Of a stretch of 64,000 nucleotides of DNA, positions 55,671 through 63,594 are shown in pieces. Location: positions 124,001-188,000 of the forward strand of contig NZ_BDBE01000033.1 in assembly GCF_001612825.1 (NCBI RefSeq), read 5' to 3'. The position numbers were made by a program, and so were the translations under genes. This DNA comes from Nocardia caishijiensis NBRC 108228. GTDB lineage: Bacteria > Actinomycetota > Actinomycetes > Mycobacteriales > Mycobacteriaceae. The notes under the pieces are model-generated. The model searched no databases. It saw only the letters and a list, made by a program, of their open reading frames with translations, and was not told the DNA's origin. The first letter of the stretch is position 1. Every line of letters begins with the position of its first letter.

Positions 55671-56252
55671 ATGCCCGCCGGACCACGCGCCCGACTGATC
55701 GAACACACCATCGCGACCGTGCAGGAACACGGTGTGCACGCCGCGGCGTTGAGCGAGCTGCTCAAGCGGAGCAACACCTCGCGCAACTCGCTCTACCAGC
55801 ACTTTCCCTCCGGTAAGAGCGAACTGGTTCAGACGGCGGCGCGCATCGTGTCGCGACTGGTGTACTCGCACGTCAGCGCCGTGGCCGACGCGCTGCAGAC
55901 CGCGCCGTCGGCCCAGCAGTGGCTCGTCGACCTGTTCGCCTTCTGGCGGGTGCCGCTCGAGCAGAGCGAATTCCGGGCCGGATCGTTCATGATGGCCGCC
56001 GCGCTGGACGAGAGCGATCCGGTGGTGCAGTCGATCGCCGGTCAGGCGTTCGCCGAGTGGACCGCGCGGTTGGCCGACGGCATCGTGGCGGCCGGGATCG
56101 AACGGTCGGCGGCGGTGTCACTGGCCGGATTCCTGCTCACCACGATCGAGGGCACCATCGTGCACAGCCGGGCGCTCAAGTCGGCGCATCCGTTCGATCA
56201 GGCAGTGGCCCAGCTGACCATCCTGTTCAACTACCACCTGTCTCAGCGCTGA
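55671..56252 (+). CDS. TetR/AcrR family regulator (LmrA/YxaF-like)
   Basis: 193 aa from the ATG at 55671, behind GGGAGGAGAG. HTH is ALSELLKRSNTSRNSLYQHFPSGKSEL (about residues 24-50) and the C-terminal domain has FRAGSFMMAAALDES and LLTTIEGTIVHSRALKS, features of the LmrA/YxaF branch. It is divergent from FabH with two identical palindromes in between, so it very likely represses both. The ligand may be an acyl-CoA or drug. Confidence 0.9.
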   Translation: MPAGPRARLIEHTIATVQEHGVHAAALSELLKRSNTSRNSLYQHFPSGKSELVQTAARIVSRLVYSHVSAVADALQTAPSAQQWLVDLFAFWRVPLEQSEFRAGSFMMAAALDESDPVVQSIAGQAFAEWTARLADGIVAAGIERSAAVSLAGFLLTTIEGTIVHSRALKSAHPFDQAVAQLTILFNYHLSQR

Positions 56253-57166
56253 GGTGAGACATCTTGTGCCCCATCGAGATCGGCGCACAGGGCGGTGACG
56301 ATGCGGCGCCGTGCGTGCGCGCCCTCCGGGCTCGGGGTCAACGGGTACACGTGCACCAGGCCCGGTTCCTCGAGGTACTCCAGGTCGACCCCCGCCGCGG
56401 CGGCCTTGTCCCGCAGCAGGCGGGCGTCGGGGTTGAGGATGTCGTCGGTGCCGGTGAACAGCGTGATCGGGCCGAGGCCGGTGAGATCGCCGAACAGGGG
56501 GCTCACCATCGGGTCCTTCATCGCCAGTTCACCGCTCCACCTGCGGCCGTAGACGAGGCCGCCGTCGCGCCCCAGCCACGGGTCGCGCTGCTGGACGACG
56601 TCGATCCGTGGGTTCTCGAGGGTCAGGTCGAGTGCCGGGGAGATGAGGACGGTGCGCGGCAACACGGTGCCGAGGTCGCGCAGGTGCAGTGCCGTGGACA
56701 GGGCGATCTGCCCGCCCGCCGAATCACCGGCGAGGAAGGTGGGGCCGTGTCGGTCGGCGCCGGCGCGGACGAGGTCGGCGACGCGGGGAATCACCTCGGC
56801 GGCCGTGCCGAACGGGATGAGCGGGTAGATCGGCACCGTCACCGTGAGCCGTGCGCGAACCGCGAGCATGGCGGCCAGCCGCCAGTGCTGCATCGCGATC
56901 TCGCCGACCCAGCCACCGCCGTGCGCGTACACCAGACCGCCGCGTGATCTCCCGGTGCGCGGGGTGAGTGTGTACACGGGCCAGCCACGGTCACGCGCCA
57001 CGGAGATGTCGACTCCGCGCAGCGTGCGTGGCGGGCCGTAGGGCAACGGGCGCAGTGCCAGTTCGCGGATGTGGGCTTCGGCGCGTTCGGCATCGATGTA
57101 GTTGCGGTTGCGGCGCGCGGCTCGCAGGAACCCCGGAATCACGAACCGACTCATCACTGTTGGCAC
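56243..57166 (-). CDS. Alpha/beta hydrolase of the hormone-sensitive-lipase family
   Basis: 307 aa from the GTG at 57166, five bases after GGAGG. YAHGGGWVG (oxyanion loop) and AGDSAGGQ (Ser nucleophile) are the HSL-family hallmark, with the His near LVHVYP in the C-terminal part. Likely an esterase of short-chain substrates in the cytoplasm. It ends 10 bases inside the convergent TetR gene. Substrate unknown. Confidence 0.88.
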   Translation of the reverse strand: MPTVMSRFVIPGFLRAARRNRNYIDAERAEAHIRELALRPLPYGPPRTLRGVDISVARDRGWPVYTLTPRTGRSRGGLVYAHGGGWVGEIAMQHWRLAAMLAVRARLTVTVPIYPLIPFGTAAEVIPRVADLVRAGADRHGPTFLAGDSAGGQIALSTALHLRDLGTVLPRTVLISPALDLTLENPRIDVVQQRDPWLGRDGGLVYGRRWSGELAMKDPMVSPLFGDLTGLGPITLFTGTDDILNPDARLLRDKAAAAGVDLEYLEEPGLVHVYPLTPSPEGAHARRRIVTALCADLDGAQDVSPQR

Positions 57167-57209
57167 CGCGACCTCCACTTGTTCGGGTGCCCGCCAAATT
57201 ACCCGCAGT

Positions 57210-57752
57210 TCAGGCCAACGGCTGTTCGATGATGTCGGTCCGCAGGCTGGCGCCGTTGAGATCGAGGTACACCACGCCCTCGGTGATCGACAGACTCGCG
57301 GAATTGCGCCGGTCGACCAGCCGCGCGGCCTCGTCGATGAACGCCCGATCGAAACTGTAGAGCGGGATCGCGGCCGCGTTGTGAATCTTCTTGCCCGCGT
57401 ACTGCGCGAGCACCTTCGCCGGGTCCCGGTGGGTGTACACCGCCGCCCGCCCCGCCAATTTGCTCCCTCGATGGATCCGCTCCGAGTCCGGTGCCCCCAC
57501 CTCGATCCACGCCGTGGTCCGCCCCGTCAGATCCCGCACCTGCACGGCGGGCTCATCGGTCGCCGAGATCCCGCCCTCACTGAACACGATCCCCTCCTCG
57601 TACTGCAGGCAGTACGCCAGAATCCGCGTCACCATGTACTCGAGCGTCTCGGACGGATGCCGAGCCACCCGCAGCTCCAACTCCTCGTACACCCCCCGAT
57701 CCACATCGGCGAGCTGAACGGCGAAGGTGTGCACAGTAGCGCTGATTCCCAT
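57210..57752 (-). CDS. YaeQ family protein
   Basis: 180 aa from the ATG at 57752 (a GTG at 57764 adds four residues). ISATVHTFAVQLADVDRGVYEELELRVARHPSETLEYMV is the YaeQ N-terminus, with the PD-(D/E)xK-like fold continuing to the end. Length equals the 181-residue E. coli protein. YaeQ proteins affect transcription of haemolysin-type genes and are stand-alone; mechanism unknown. Confidence 0.88.
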   Translation of the reverse strand: MGISATVHTFAVQLADVDRGVYEELELRVARHPSETLEYMVTRILAYCLQYEEGIVFSEGGISATDEPAVQVRDLTGRTTAWIEVGAPDSERIHRGSKLAGRAAVYTHRDPAKVLAQYAGKKIHNAAAIPLYSFDRAFIDEAARLVDRRNSASLSITEGVVYLDLNGASLRTDIIEQPLA

Positions 57753-57793
57753 AAGACCCGCCACCCTACCGGCCCCTCGGTGCCGCGCGGCTG

Positions 57794-58126
57794 CTAGTTG
57801 TCGAGCAGTGCTCGGGGGGCGGCCTGGTGCCAGGAGTCGGTGATGATGGCGGTGAGTTCGTCGTGGTCGTCGAGGGCTGACAGGTGGACGCGGACCCAGG
57901 CGTTGTTCGCTTCGTGGGCGGCGATCCAGAACTTGGCGGGTTCGGCTCGGACGAGTTCGTCGCGGTCGAGGATCGGGCAGCGGACGGCCATCGAGGTCTC
58001 GTTCTCGGGCAGGGTGAGGAACAGGCGGCCCGAGACCTTGAAAATCGGCATGCCCCAGGCGAATGCCTCCGCTGTGCCGGGTAGGGACAGGGCGAAGGTC
58101 CGGACGTCGTCCCCGGTGACTGTCAT
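57794..58126 (-). CDS. MmcQ/YjbR family protein
   Basis: 110 aa from the ATG at 58126. DDVRTFALSLPGTAEAFAWGMPIFKVSGRLFLTL and a terminal WHQAAPRALL are the MmcQ/YjbR pattern, a small DNA-binding-like (CyaY-type) fold. It ends 42 bases from the YaeQ start. Function unknown. Confidence 0.85.
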   Translation of the reverse strand: MTVTGDDVRTFALSLPGTAEAFAWGMPIFKVSGRLFLTLPENETSMAVRCPILDRDELVRAEPAKFWIAAHEANNAWVRVHLSALDDHDELTAIITDSWHQAAPRALLDN

Positions 58127-58157
58127 GACCCGATCATCGCAAAACGCACCGACAGGT

Positions 58158-59030
58158 TCAGACGGCGAGCTCGGCCGACCTGGCACGGCTCGCGGTGATG
58201 CGGCGGCCGATGATGCCGTGGCGGGGCGCGAACAGGTAGACCAGGGTGAAGGCGACGCCCTGCGTGACCACAACCATCCCGCCCGCGGCGGTGTCGAGGT
58301 GGTAGCTGATGTACAGACCCGTGACTGCGCACAGCACCGACACCGAGGGCGCGATGATCAGCATCCGCGAGAAACGGTCGGTGAGCAGGTACGCCGTGGC
58401 GCCCGGGATGATGAGCATGGCCACCACCAACACCACACCCACCGCCTGCAACGCCACCACCGAGGTGAGCGCGAGCAGCGCGAGCAGCGCGGTGCCGAGC
58501 ACTCGGGGGTTGAGACCGATGGCATGCGCGTGGGTGGCGTCGAAGGCATACAGGGTGAAGTCGCGACGCTTCAGCACCAATGCCACCAGCACGATCGCGG
58601 CGAGGATCATGATCTGGATCATCTCCTCGCGACTCACCCCGAGCAGATTGCCGAAAACGATGTGGTTCAAATCGGTTTGGCTCGGTGTCACCGACACCAG
58701 CACCAACCCGAACGCGAACAGCGTCGTGAAGACGATGCCGATGGCCGCGTCCTCCTTCACCCGGCTGGTGTCGCGCACCACCCCGATCAGCGCGACCGCG
58801 AGGAACCCGAAGATCACCGCCCCCACCGCGAAGGGCCACCCGACGATGTAGGCGAGCACCACCCCGGGCAGCACCGCGTGCGAGACCGCGTCACCCATCA
58901 GCGACCACCCGATCAGCACCAACCAGCACGACAGCACCGCGCACACCACGGCGGCGGTGACGGTGGTCGCCAGCGCCCGAACCATGAATTCGTAGCGCAG
59001 TGGGTCGAGCAGGAATTCTTCGAGGCTCAC
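58158..59030 (-). CDS. Mn/Zn-type ABC importer permease
   Basis: 290 aa. Seven to eight transmembrane segments; LVLIGWSLMGDAVSHAVLPGVVLAYI and the coupling-helix region typical of the ZnuB/MntB/SitD family. It overlaps the ATPase gene by ATGA (59027-59030). With ATPase and binding protein it forms a divalent-metal importer for Mn2+ or Zn2+. Confidence 0.92.
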   Translation of the reverse strand: MSLEEFLLDPLRYEFMVRALATTVTAAVVCAVLSCWLVLIGWSLMGDAVSHAVLPGVVLAYIVGWPFAVGAVIFGFLAVALIGVVRDTSRVKEDAAIGIVFTTLFAFGLVLVSVTPSQTDLNHIVFGNLLGVSREEMIQIMILAAIVLVALVLKRRDFTLYAFDATHAHAIGLNPRVLGTALLALLALTSVVALQAVGVVLVVAMLIIPGATAYLLTDRFSRMLIIAPSVSVLCAVTGLYISYHLDTAAGGMVVVTQGVAFTLVYLFAPRHGIIGRRITASRARSAELAV

Positions 59031-59761
59031 TGGTCTCCGTCCACATCGAGTCCGAACGCCTTGGCCAGGTTCTCGGGCCGCAACACCACATCGGGGTCAC
59101 CGTGTTCGAGTACCCGGCGGTTCAACAGCACCGCCTCGGCGGCCAACCGGGGCAGCGCGTGCAGGTCGTGCGTCGACACCAGGATCGTCGCCCCACCGGC
59201 GGCCAGCTCACGCAACAGCGCGGTGATGGTGGCCTCGGAACGTTTGTCGACACCGGCGAACGGCTCGTCCAGCAGCAAGGTGGTCGCCTCCTGCGCGATG
59301 CCGCGCGCCACGAAGGTCCGCTTCTTCTGCCCGCCGGAGAGCTGACCGATCTGCCGGTCGGCGAAGTCGGTGAGCTCCACCCGGGCCAGTGCCGCCTCGA
59401 CGGCGGCCTTGTCGGTCTTGCTCGCGCGCCGGGTGAAACCCATCTTCCCGTAGCGCCCGGTCATCACCACGTCACGCACCGAGAGCGGGAAAGTCCAGTC
59501 CACGTCCTCGGATTGGGGCACGTATCCGAGGGCGCCAGCCTTGCGCGCGGTAGCGGGTGCGCCACCATTGACCAGCACCCGGCCGCGGTCGGGCGTCACC
59601 AGCCCCATGATGGTCTTGAACAGCGTCGACTTGCCCGAGCCGTTCATCCCGATCAGCCCGCACACCCGGCCGGATTTCAACGTGAGTTCGACGTTGTCGA
59701 GTGCGAGCACGTCACCGTAACGCACTGTCACGTCCTGGATCTCGACCACCGGTTCGGTCAT
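59027..59761 (-). CDS. Mn/Zn-type ABC importer ATP-binding protein
   Basis: 244 aa. Walker A GMNGSGKST, signature LSGGQKKRTFVARGIA, Walker B TLLLDEPFAGVD, H-loop STHDL. Sequence type is ZnuC/MntB. Its stop and start overlap both neighbours by ATGA, so the three genes are one unit transcribed from the leaderless promoter at 60687. Confidence 0.93.
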   Translation of the reverse strand: MTEPVVEIQDVTVRYGDVLALDNVELTLKSGRVCGLIGMNGSGKSTLFKTIMGLVTPDRGRVLVNGGAPATARKAGALGYVPQSEDVDWTFPLSVRDVVMTGRYGKMGFTRRASKTDKAAVEAALARVELTDFADRQIGQLSGGQKKRTFVARGIAQEATTLLLDEPFAGVDKRSEATITALLRELAAGGATILVSTHDLHALPRLAAEAVLLNRRVLEHGDPDVVLRPENLAKAFGLDVDGDQ

Positions 59762-60687
59762 TTCGGTGCTCCCGCCAGTGCCGCCGCGATGGTGTCGGCG
59801 TCGTGTCGGATCAGGTCGAGATAGGTCGGCACGGGGCCGCCGTCCTCCGACAGCGAGTCGACGTACAGCGTGCCGCCGAAACGCGCTCCGGTCGCCTCGA
59901 CCACGCGCCGCATCGGCGCGTCCGACACCGTCGACTCGCAGAACACAGCGGGCACCCCGCGCTGGCGCACGAAGTCGATCACCGACCCGATCTGCTGCGG
60001 CGTGGCCTGCTGTTCGGCGTTGACCGGCCAGATGTACTTCTCGGTCAGCCCCGCGTCGCGCGCCAGGTAGGAGAAGGCGCCCTCACAGGTGACGAGGGCG
60101 CGCTGGTCGGCGGGCAGGGTGGCGACGGCGGCGGCCAGCTGGTCACGGACCGCGCCGAGCCGAGTCTTGTACGCCTCGCCGTTGGCGCGGTAGGCCTCGG
60201 CGTGGTCGGGATCGAGATCGGCGAACGCGCGAACCATGTTGTCCACGTAGATCTGCGCGTTCACCGGCGACATCCACGCGTGCGGGTTCGGCTTGCCCGC
60301 GTAGGCGTCCTCGCTGATGTCCATCGGCGCCACCCCCTCGCTCACCACGGCGTGTGGCACCTCGAGATCGGCGACGAACTGGGCGAACCAGGCCTCGAGA
60401 TTCAGGCCGTTGTCGAGGATGAGATCGGCCTTCGCGGCCTTCTTGATGTCCCCCGGCGTCGGCTCGTATCCGTGGATCTCGGCACCGGCCTTGGTGATCG
60501 ACTCGACCCGCAGGTGTTCACCGGCCACATTGCGCGCCATATCGGCGAGCACGGTGAAGGTGGTGAGCACCACCTTCCGGTCGTCGTCGGACGCGCTGAC
60601 GCCACCGCAGGCCGTCAGCGCGAACACCATGACACTCAGCACGCACGCCGCGAACGTCCGCGACGAACGGTGGAACCCAACCTTCAT
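59758..60687 (-). CDS. Metal-binding lipoprotein of the ABC importer
   Basis: 309 aa from the ATG at 60687; upstream frame overlaps the promoter and is not used. Lipobox LTAC with Cys27. The cluster A-I fold is seen with metal ligands in GAEIHGYEPTPGD, GKPNPHAWMSP and FCESTVSD, the His-His-Glu-Asp set of Mn/Zn-binding proteins. It delivers the metal to the permease. First gene of the unit. Confidence 0.92.
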   Translation of the reverse strand: MKVGFHRSSRTFAACVLSVMVFALTACGGVSASDDDRKVVLTTFTVLADMARNVAGEHLRVESITKAGAEIHGYEPTPGDIKKAAKADLILDNGLNLEAWFAQFVADLEVPHAVVSEGVAPMDISEDAYAGKPNPHAWMSPVNAQIYVDNMVRAFADLDPDHAEAYRANGEAYKTRLGAVRDQLAAAVATLPADQRALVTCEGAFSYLARDAGLTEKYIWPVNAEQQATPQQIGSVIDFVRQRGVPAVFCESTVSDAPMRRVVEATGARFGGTLYVDSLSEDGGPVPTYLDLIRHDADTIAAALAGAPK

Positions 60688-60693
60688 CCCGGA

Positions 60694-60723
60694 ATTATAT
60701 TGTTCGGGTGACCGAACTTTCAA
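60694..60723 (-). promoter_or_regulatory. Metal-importer promoter with operator between -35 and -10
   Basis: On the minus strand TTGAAA (60718-60723), an 18-bp spacer and TATAAT (60694-60699) end six bases before the ATG at 60687, so transcription starts at or close to the start codon. The spacer is almost filled by GTTCGG-N4-CCGAAC (60702-60717), a 16-bp inverted repeat suited to a metal-sensing repressor (MntR or Zur-type). Confidence 0.7.
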
Positions 60724-60754
60724 GTTCAGCCACCGAAACAGCGGTGGTGACCGG

Positions 60755-61129
60755 TCACGATGCCCAGGGCGGGACGAAGGTCGACCCGTCCGGCAACTCC
60801 GCCGCGAACCCGGAGCGAACGGTCACCAGCAACCGGGCGGGCGCCTCGGTCTCGTTGGTGAGCGCGATGAGCGCGCCCGCGGGGGCGACAGCGGCGTCAC
60901 CCGGCCGCAGGGCGGTCGAGTCACCGTCGACGGTGAGGACGACGTCGCCCGCGAGCAGGACGAACGCCTCTTCCCCCAGGATTCGGTGCGCGACCCCGAC
61001 CGAGCCGGGCGCGATTTCGGTCTGCCAGACGCACAGGTCGACACTTCCGACAGCAGGGCGAATCAATGCGGCGAATCGGGCGTTGTGCACCTCGTACACC
61101 TGGGCGTCGGCGGAACGAACTACCGGCAT
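60755..61129 (-). CDS. Small cupin protein
   Basis: 124 aa from the ATG at 61129, behind GAGGAG. GSVDLCVWQTEIAPGSVGVAHRILGEEAFVLLAGDVVLTVDG and LRPGDAAVAPAGALIALTNE give the two cupin motifs, with His in VAHRIL and Glu in GEEAFV as metal ligands. Single-domain cupins may be sugar- or aromatic-handling enzymes or sensors. It is divergent from the MarR gene, with a near-palindrome between them. Confidence 0.8.
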   Translation of the reverse strand: MPVVRSADAQVYEVHNARFAALIRPAVGSVDLCVWQTEIAPGSVGVAHRILGEEAFVLLAGDVVLTVDGDSTALRPGDAAVAPAGALIALTNETEAPARLLVTVRSGFAAELPDGSTFVPPWAS

Positions 61130-61150
61130 GAACACTCCTCAATAGTCAAT

Positions 61151-61174
61151 CTACTTGTCTATATAGTCAAGTAG
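61151..61174. promoter_or_regulatory. 24-bp near-palindrome, likely MarR operator
   Basis: CTACTTG (61151-61157) and CAAGTAG (61168-61174) frame CTATATAG (61159-61166), and only one base pair in the whole 24-bp element fails to match. It lies between the cupin start (61129) and the MarR start (61200), covering the TATA-rich promoter of both. The size and position suit a MarR dimer site. Confidence 0.7.
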
Positions 61175-61199
61175 CTTTTCCATTCCGTCAAGTGCCAGA

Positions 61200-61649
61200 A
61201 TGACCGACATGCCCGCTGCCGCCGACCTGCCCCTGTTCCTCCTGGCGGCCGCCGCCGAGGTGACCGACGCGGTGCAGGCGGGCGTCGCGGCGGCCGGATT
61301 CACCGACGTCCGACCGGCACACGGATTCGCCTTCGTGCGCCTGGCCCCCGAGGGCGCCACCGTCGGCGAGATCGCCGAGCACCTCGGCGTCACCAAGCAG
61401 GCGGCAAGTCAACTGGTCGACGAGCTGGTCACCAAGGGCTACGTCGAACGCAACCCGCACCCCCGCGACGCCCGCGCCCGGCTCGTCACGCTCACCGAGC
61501 GCGGCTGGGCGTGCACGCGGGCCGCCGACGCGGCATTGGGCGAACTCACCAGAAGATGGTCCGAAACTCTTGGCGCGACCGACCTCACCCAGGTCAGAGA
61601 CGCATTGGCGCGCGTGGTCACGCCCGGTCGGGTCCGCCCGAGTTGGTGA
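61200..61649 (+). CDS. MarR family regulator
   Basis: 149 aa. Winged HTH: ATVGEIAEHLGVTKQAASQLVDELVTKGYVERNPHPRDARARLVTLTERG (about residues 57-105), flanked by the dimerisation helices. Divergent from the cupin gene with its near-palindrome, so it likely represses that gene and itself. Ligand unknown; MarR proteins commonly sense phenolic compounds or oxidants. Confidence 0.9.
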   Translation: MTDMPAAADLPLFLLAAAAEVTDAVQAGVAAAGFTDVRPAHGFAFVRLAPEGATVGEIAEHLGVTKQAASQLVDELVTKGYVERNPHPRDARARLVTLTERGWACTRAADAALGELTRRWSETLGATDLTQVRDALARVVTPGRVRPSW

Positions 61650-61847
61650 GGTCGTAACCATTCACCTCGGTGCGACGATCTTGTTGTCGGTATCCGTTGA
61701 TCCGAACAACAGGATTTTCGAAACCTGCGCGCACCATCGCGACGAGCGGCATACTCGGCTCGAGCGGTGACGCGCCACCGCAGCACCCCGGGCCACCGGT
61801 CCGGGCCTCGCCTCGTCACGCACCGTTCCCGCTATCCCGGAGTTCGC

Positions 61848-62072
61848 ATGTCTGCCCTAGCCACCGTCACCACGGTCGACACCGTCACCCGCCACAAGTA
61901 CGAGCGGCTGCAATACACCGGTTCCGCCGGTGTCGTCGCGTCCCTCGAAGACCCGCGGCTGGTCGACCGCTGGCGCACCGAGCACCCCACCTGGCGCGGC
62001 GAGCACTGGGCGTTCGAGGCCGGGACCACCGGCAGCCTCCGCCCGATCAATGTGGCGACCCGCCACAACTGA
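61848..62072 (+). CDS. Short hypothetical protein
   Basis: 74 aa from the ATG at 61848; the frame to the left is open but lacks a better start. SALATVTTVDTVTRHKYERLQYTGSAGVVASLEDPRLVDRWRTEHP and a Trp-rich end. Small, hydrophilic, no known motif. It ends 5 bases from the convergent amidase stop. Function unknown. Confidence 0.55.
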   Translation: MSALATVTTVDTVTRHKYERLQYTGSAGVVASLEDPRLVDRWRTEHPTWRGEHWAFEAGTTGSLRPINVATRHN

Positions 62073-62077
62073 TCCGC

Positions 62078-63502
62078 TCAGGCGGCGCCCGCGTCGGCCG
62101 AACGGTCGGTGATCCGGGGGAACGGGCTGGCCGCTTCCAGCTGGTAGGCCAGGTCGAGCAGCGTTCGCTCCCCGCCACGCGGGGCGGCCAACTGCACCGA
62201 GCCGGGCAGACCGGTCGGCAGCAGCCCGTGCGGCAACGAGATGCCCGGTCCCCCACCGACATTGTTGAGCGGCGTGAAACCCACGTAATCGACGAGTTTC
62301 GCGAACAGTTCATCGAACGGCTGACCCGGCGCCAACTCACCGATCCGCGGCGCCGGGTGTGACAGCACCGGAGTGAGCAGCACGTCGACCTCGGCGAAGT
62401 GCCGGTCGTAGGCGGCGGTTCCGGCCCGTAGACGCCACGCGGCGGCCACCGAGCCGAGCGGATTGCGCTTGGCAAGCCCGATCAGGCCGGTGGTGAACGG
62501 GTCGAGCTTGCCTGCGTCGAACCGGCCACGGTGACCGAGCCGGAACGACAGCGTCATCGCGGCGGCCATCACCGCCCAGTACTGCTTGAAGTCGTCGACG
62601 AAACGCGGGTCGACCGCCAACCGGGTCTCGACGATCTCGTGCCCGAGCCCGGCGAAAACGCGGACGGCCGAATCGAGGATCACCCGGTTGTCGGGATGCA
62701 CGGGTCGGCCGAGCACGTCGGCGGTGATCACGCCGATGCGCAGCCGCCGTGCGCTCGGCCCTTCCACCAGTCCCACCGGCGCCAGTTTCGGGTGCGCGCC
62801 GAAACTCTCGACCGCGGCCAGGTAGTGCGCCGTATCACGGACCGACCGGGTGAGCACTCCCTCGGCCACCAGATGCACCGGCAGTTTGCGCGCGCCCGGC
62901 TGGTCGAGCAGCCGATAACGGGTGGGCTTCAGGCCGACCAGACCCGTCGCGGCAGCGGGAATGCGGATCGAACCGCCGCCGTCGTTGGCGTGGGCGATCG
63001 GCACCACCCCGGCGGCGACCAGCGCCGCCGACCCGCCCGAGGACGCGCCCGTCGAGAACTCCGGATTCCACGGGTTGCGCGTGGGTGGGCGATGGACGAA
63101 TTCGGTGCTCGCGGTGAGCCCGAACTCCGGCAACGTCGACTTGCCGAGGACAACCACCCCCGAGTGCAGGAACTGCGCGGCGGGCCCGCTGGTCGCGATC
63201 ACCGGGTGCGGCGTGAACGCCGCCGACCCGTGACAACTCGGCAGCCCGGCGACGTCGGTGTTGTCCTTGACGAAGGCGGGCACCCCGGCGAACACCCCGG
63301 CCGTTTCCGGCGCCGCGGCCGCCCGCTCGAAACTGCGCACCTGCACCGCGTCGAGGCGGGGGTCGACAGCCTGCGTCCGGGCGACGGCGGCCTCGATCAC
63401 CTCGGCACGGCTCACCCGACCGGCGCGCAGTGCGGCGGCAAGGCCGACAGCGTCGTGGTCGCCGAGGGCGTCGTCGGTGTAGGCGTGCACGGCAGAGCTC
63501 AT
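62078..63502 (-). CDS. Amidase-signature enzyme
   Basis: 474 aa. The amidase signature is complete: Lys79 in FVKDNTD, cis-Ser154 in TGASSGGSAA and nucleophile Ser178 in DGGGSIRIPA, exactly the residues of GatA. Unlike GatA it stands alone, so it is an aryl- or fatty-amide hydrolase rather than part of GatCAB. Cytosolic. Substrate unknown. Confidence 0.9.
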   Translation of the reverse strand: MSSAVHAYTDDALGDHDAVGLAAALRAGRVSRAEVIEAAVARTQAVDPRLDAVQVRSFERAAAAPETAGVFAGVPAFVKDNTDVAGLPSCHGSAAFTPHPVIATSGPAAQFLHSGVVVLGKSTLPEFGLTASTEFVHRPPTRNPWNPEFSTGASSGGSAALVAAGVVPIAHANDGGGSIRIPAAATGLVGLKPTRYRLLDQPGARKLPVHLVAEGVLTRSVRDTAHYLAAVESFGAHPKLAPVGLVEGPSARRLRIGVITADVLGRPVHPDNRVILDSAVRVFAGLGHEIVETRLAVDPRFVDDFKQYWAVMAAAMTLSFRLGHRGRFDAGKLDPFTTGLIGLAKRNPLGSVAAAWRLRAGTAAYDRHFAEVDVLLTPVLSHPAPRIGELAPGQPFDELFAKLVDYVGFTPLNNVGGGPGISLPHGLLPTGLPGSVQLAAPRGGERTLLDLAYQLEAASPFPRITDRSADAGAA

Positions 63503-63555
63503 GGCCGCAGCCTAATCGCGACCGTACGCGCGAGTAAGGAACTTCGGCCAGACAA

Positions 63556-63585
63556 TGCGGCCCGCCCGGCGAGGAGCGGGCCGCA
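63556..63585 (-). terminator. Terminator hairpin after the last gene
   Basis: TGCGGCCCGC (63556-63565) and GCGGGCCGCA (63576-63585) form a perfect 10-bp stem with a 10-nt loop, 9 bases beyond the natural stop (63595) of the minus-strand gene to the right. No U-tract. Confidence 0.7.
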
Positions 63586-63594
63586 GTGAGGTCC

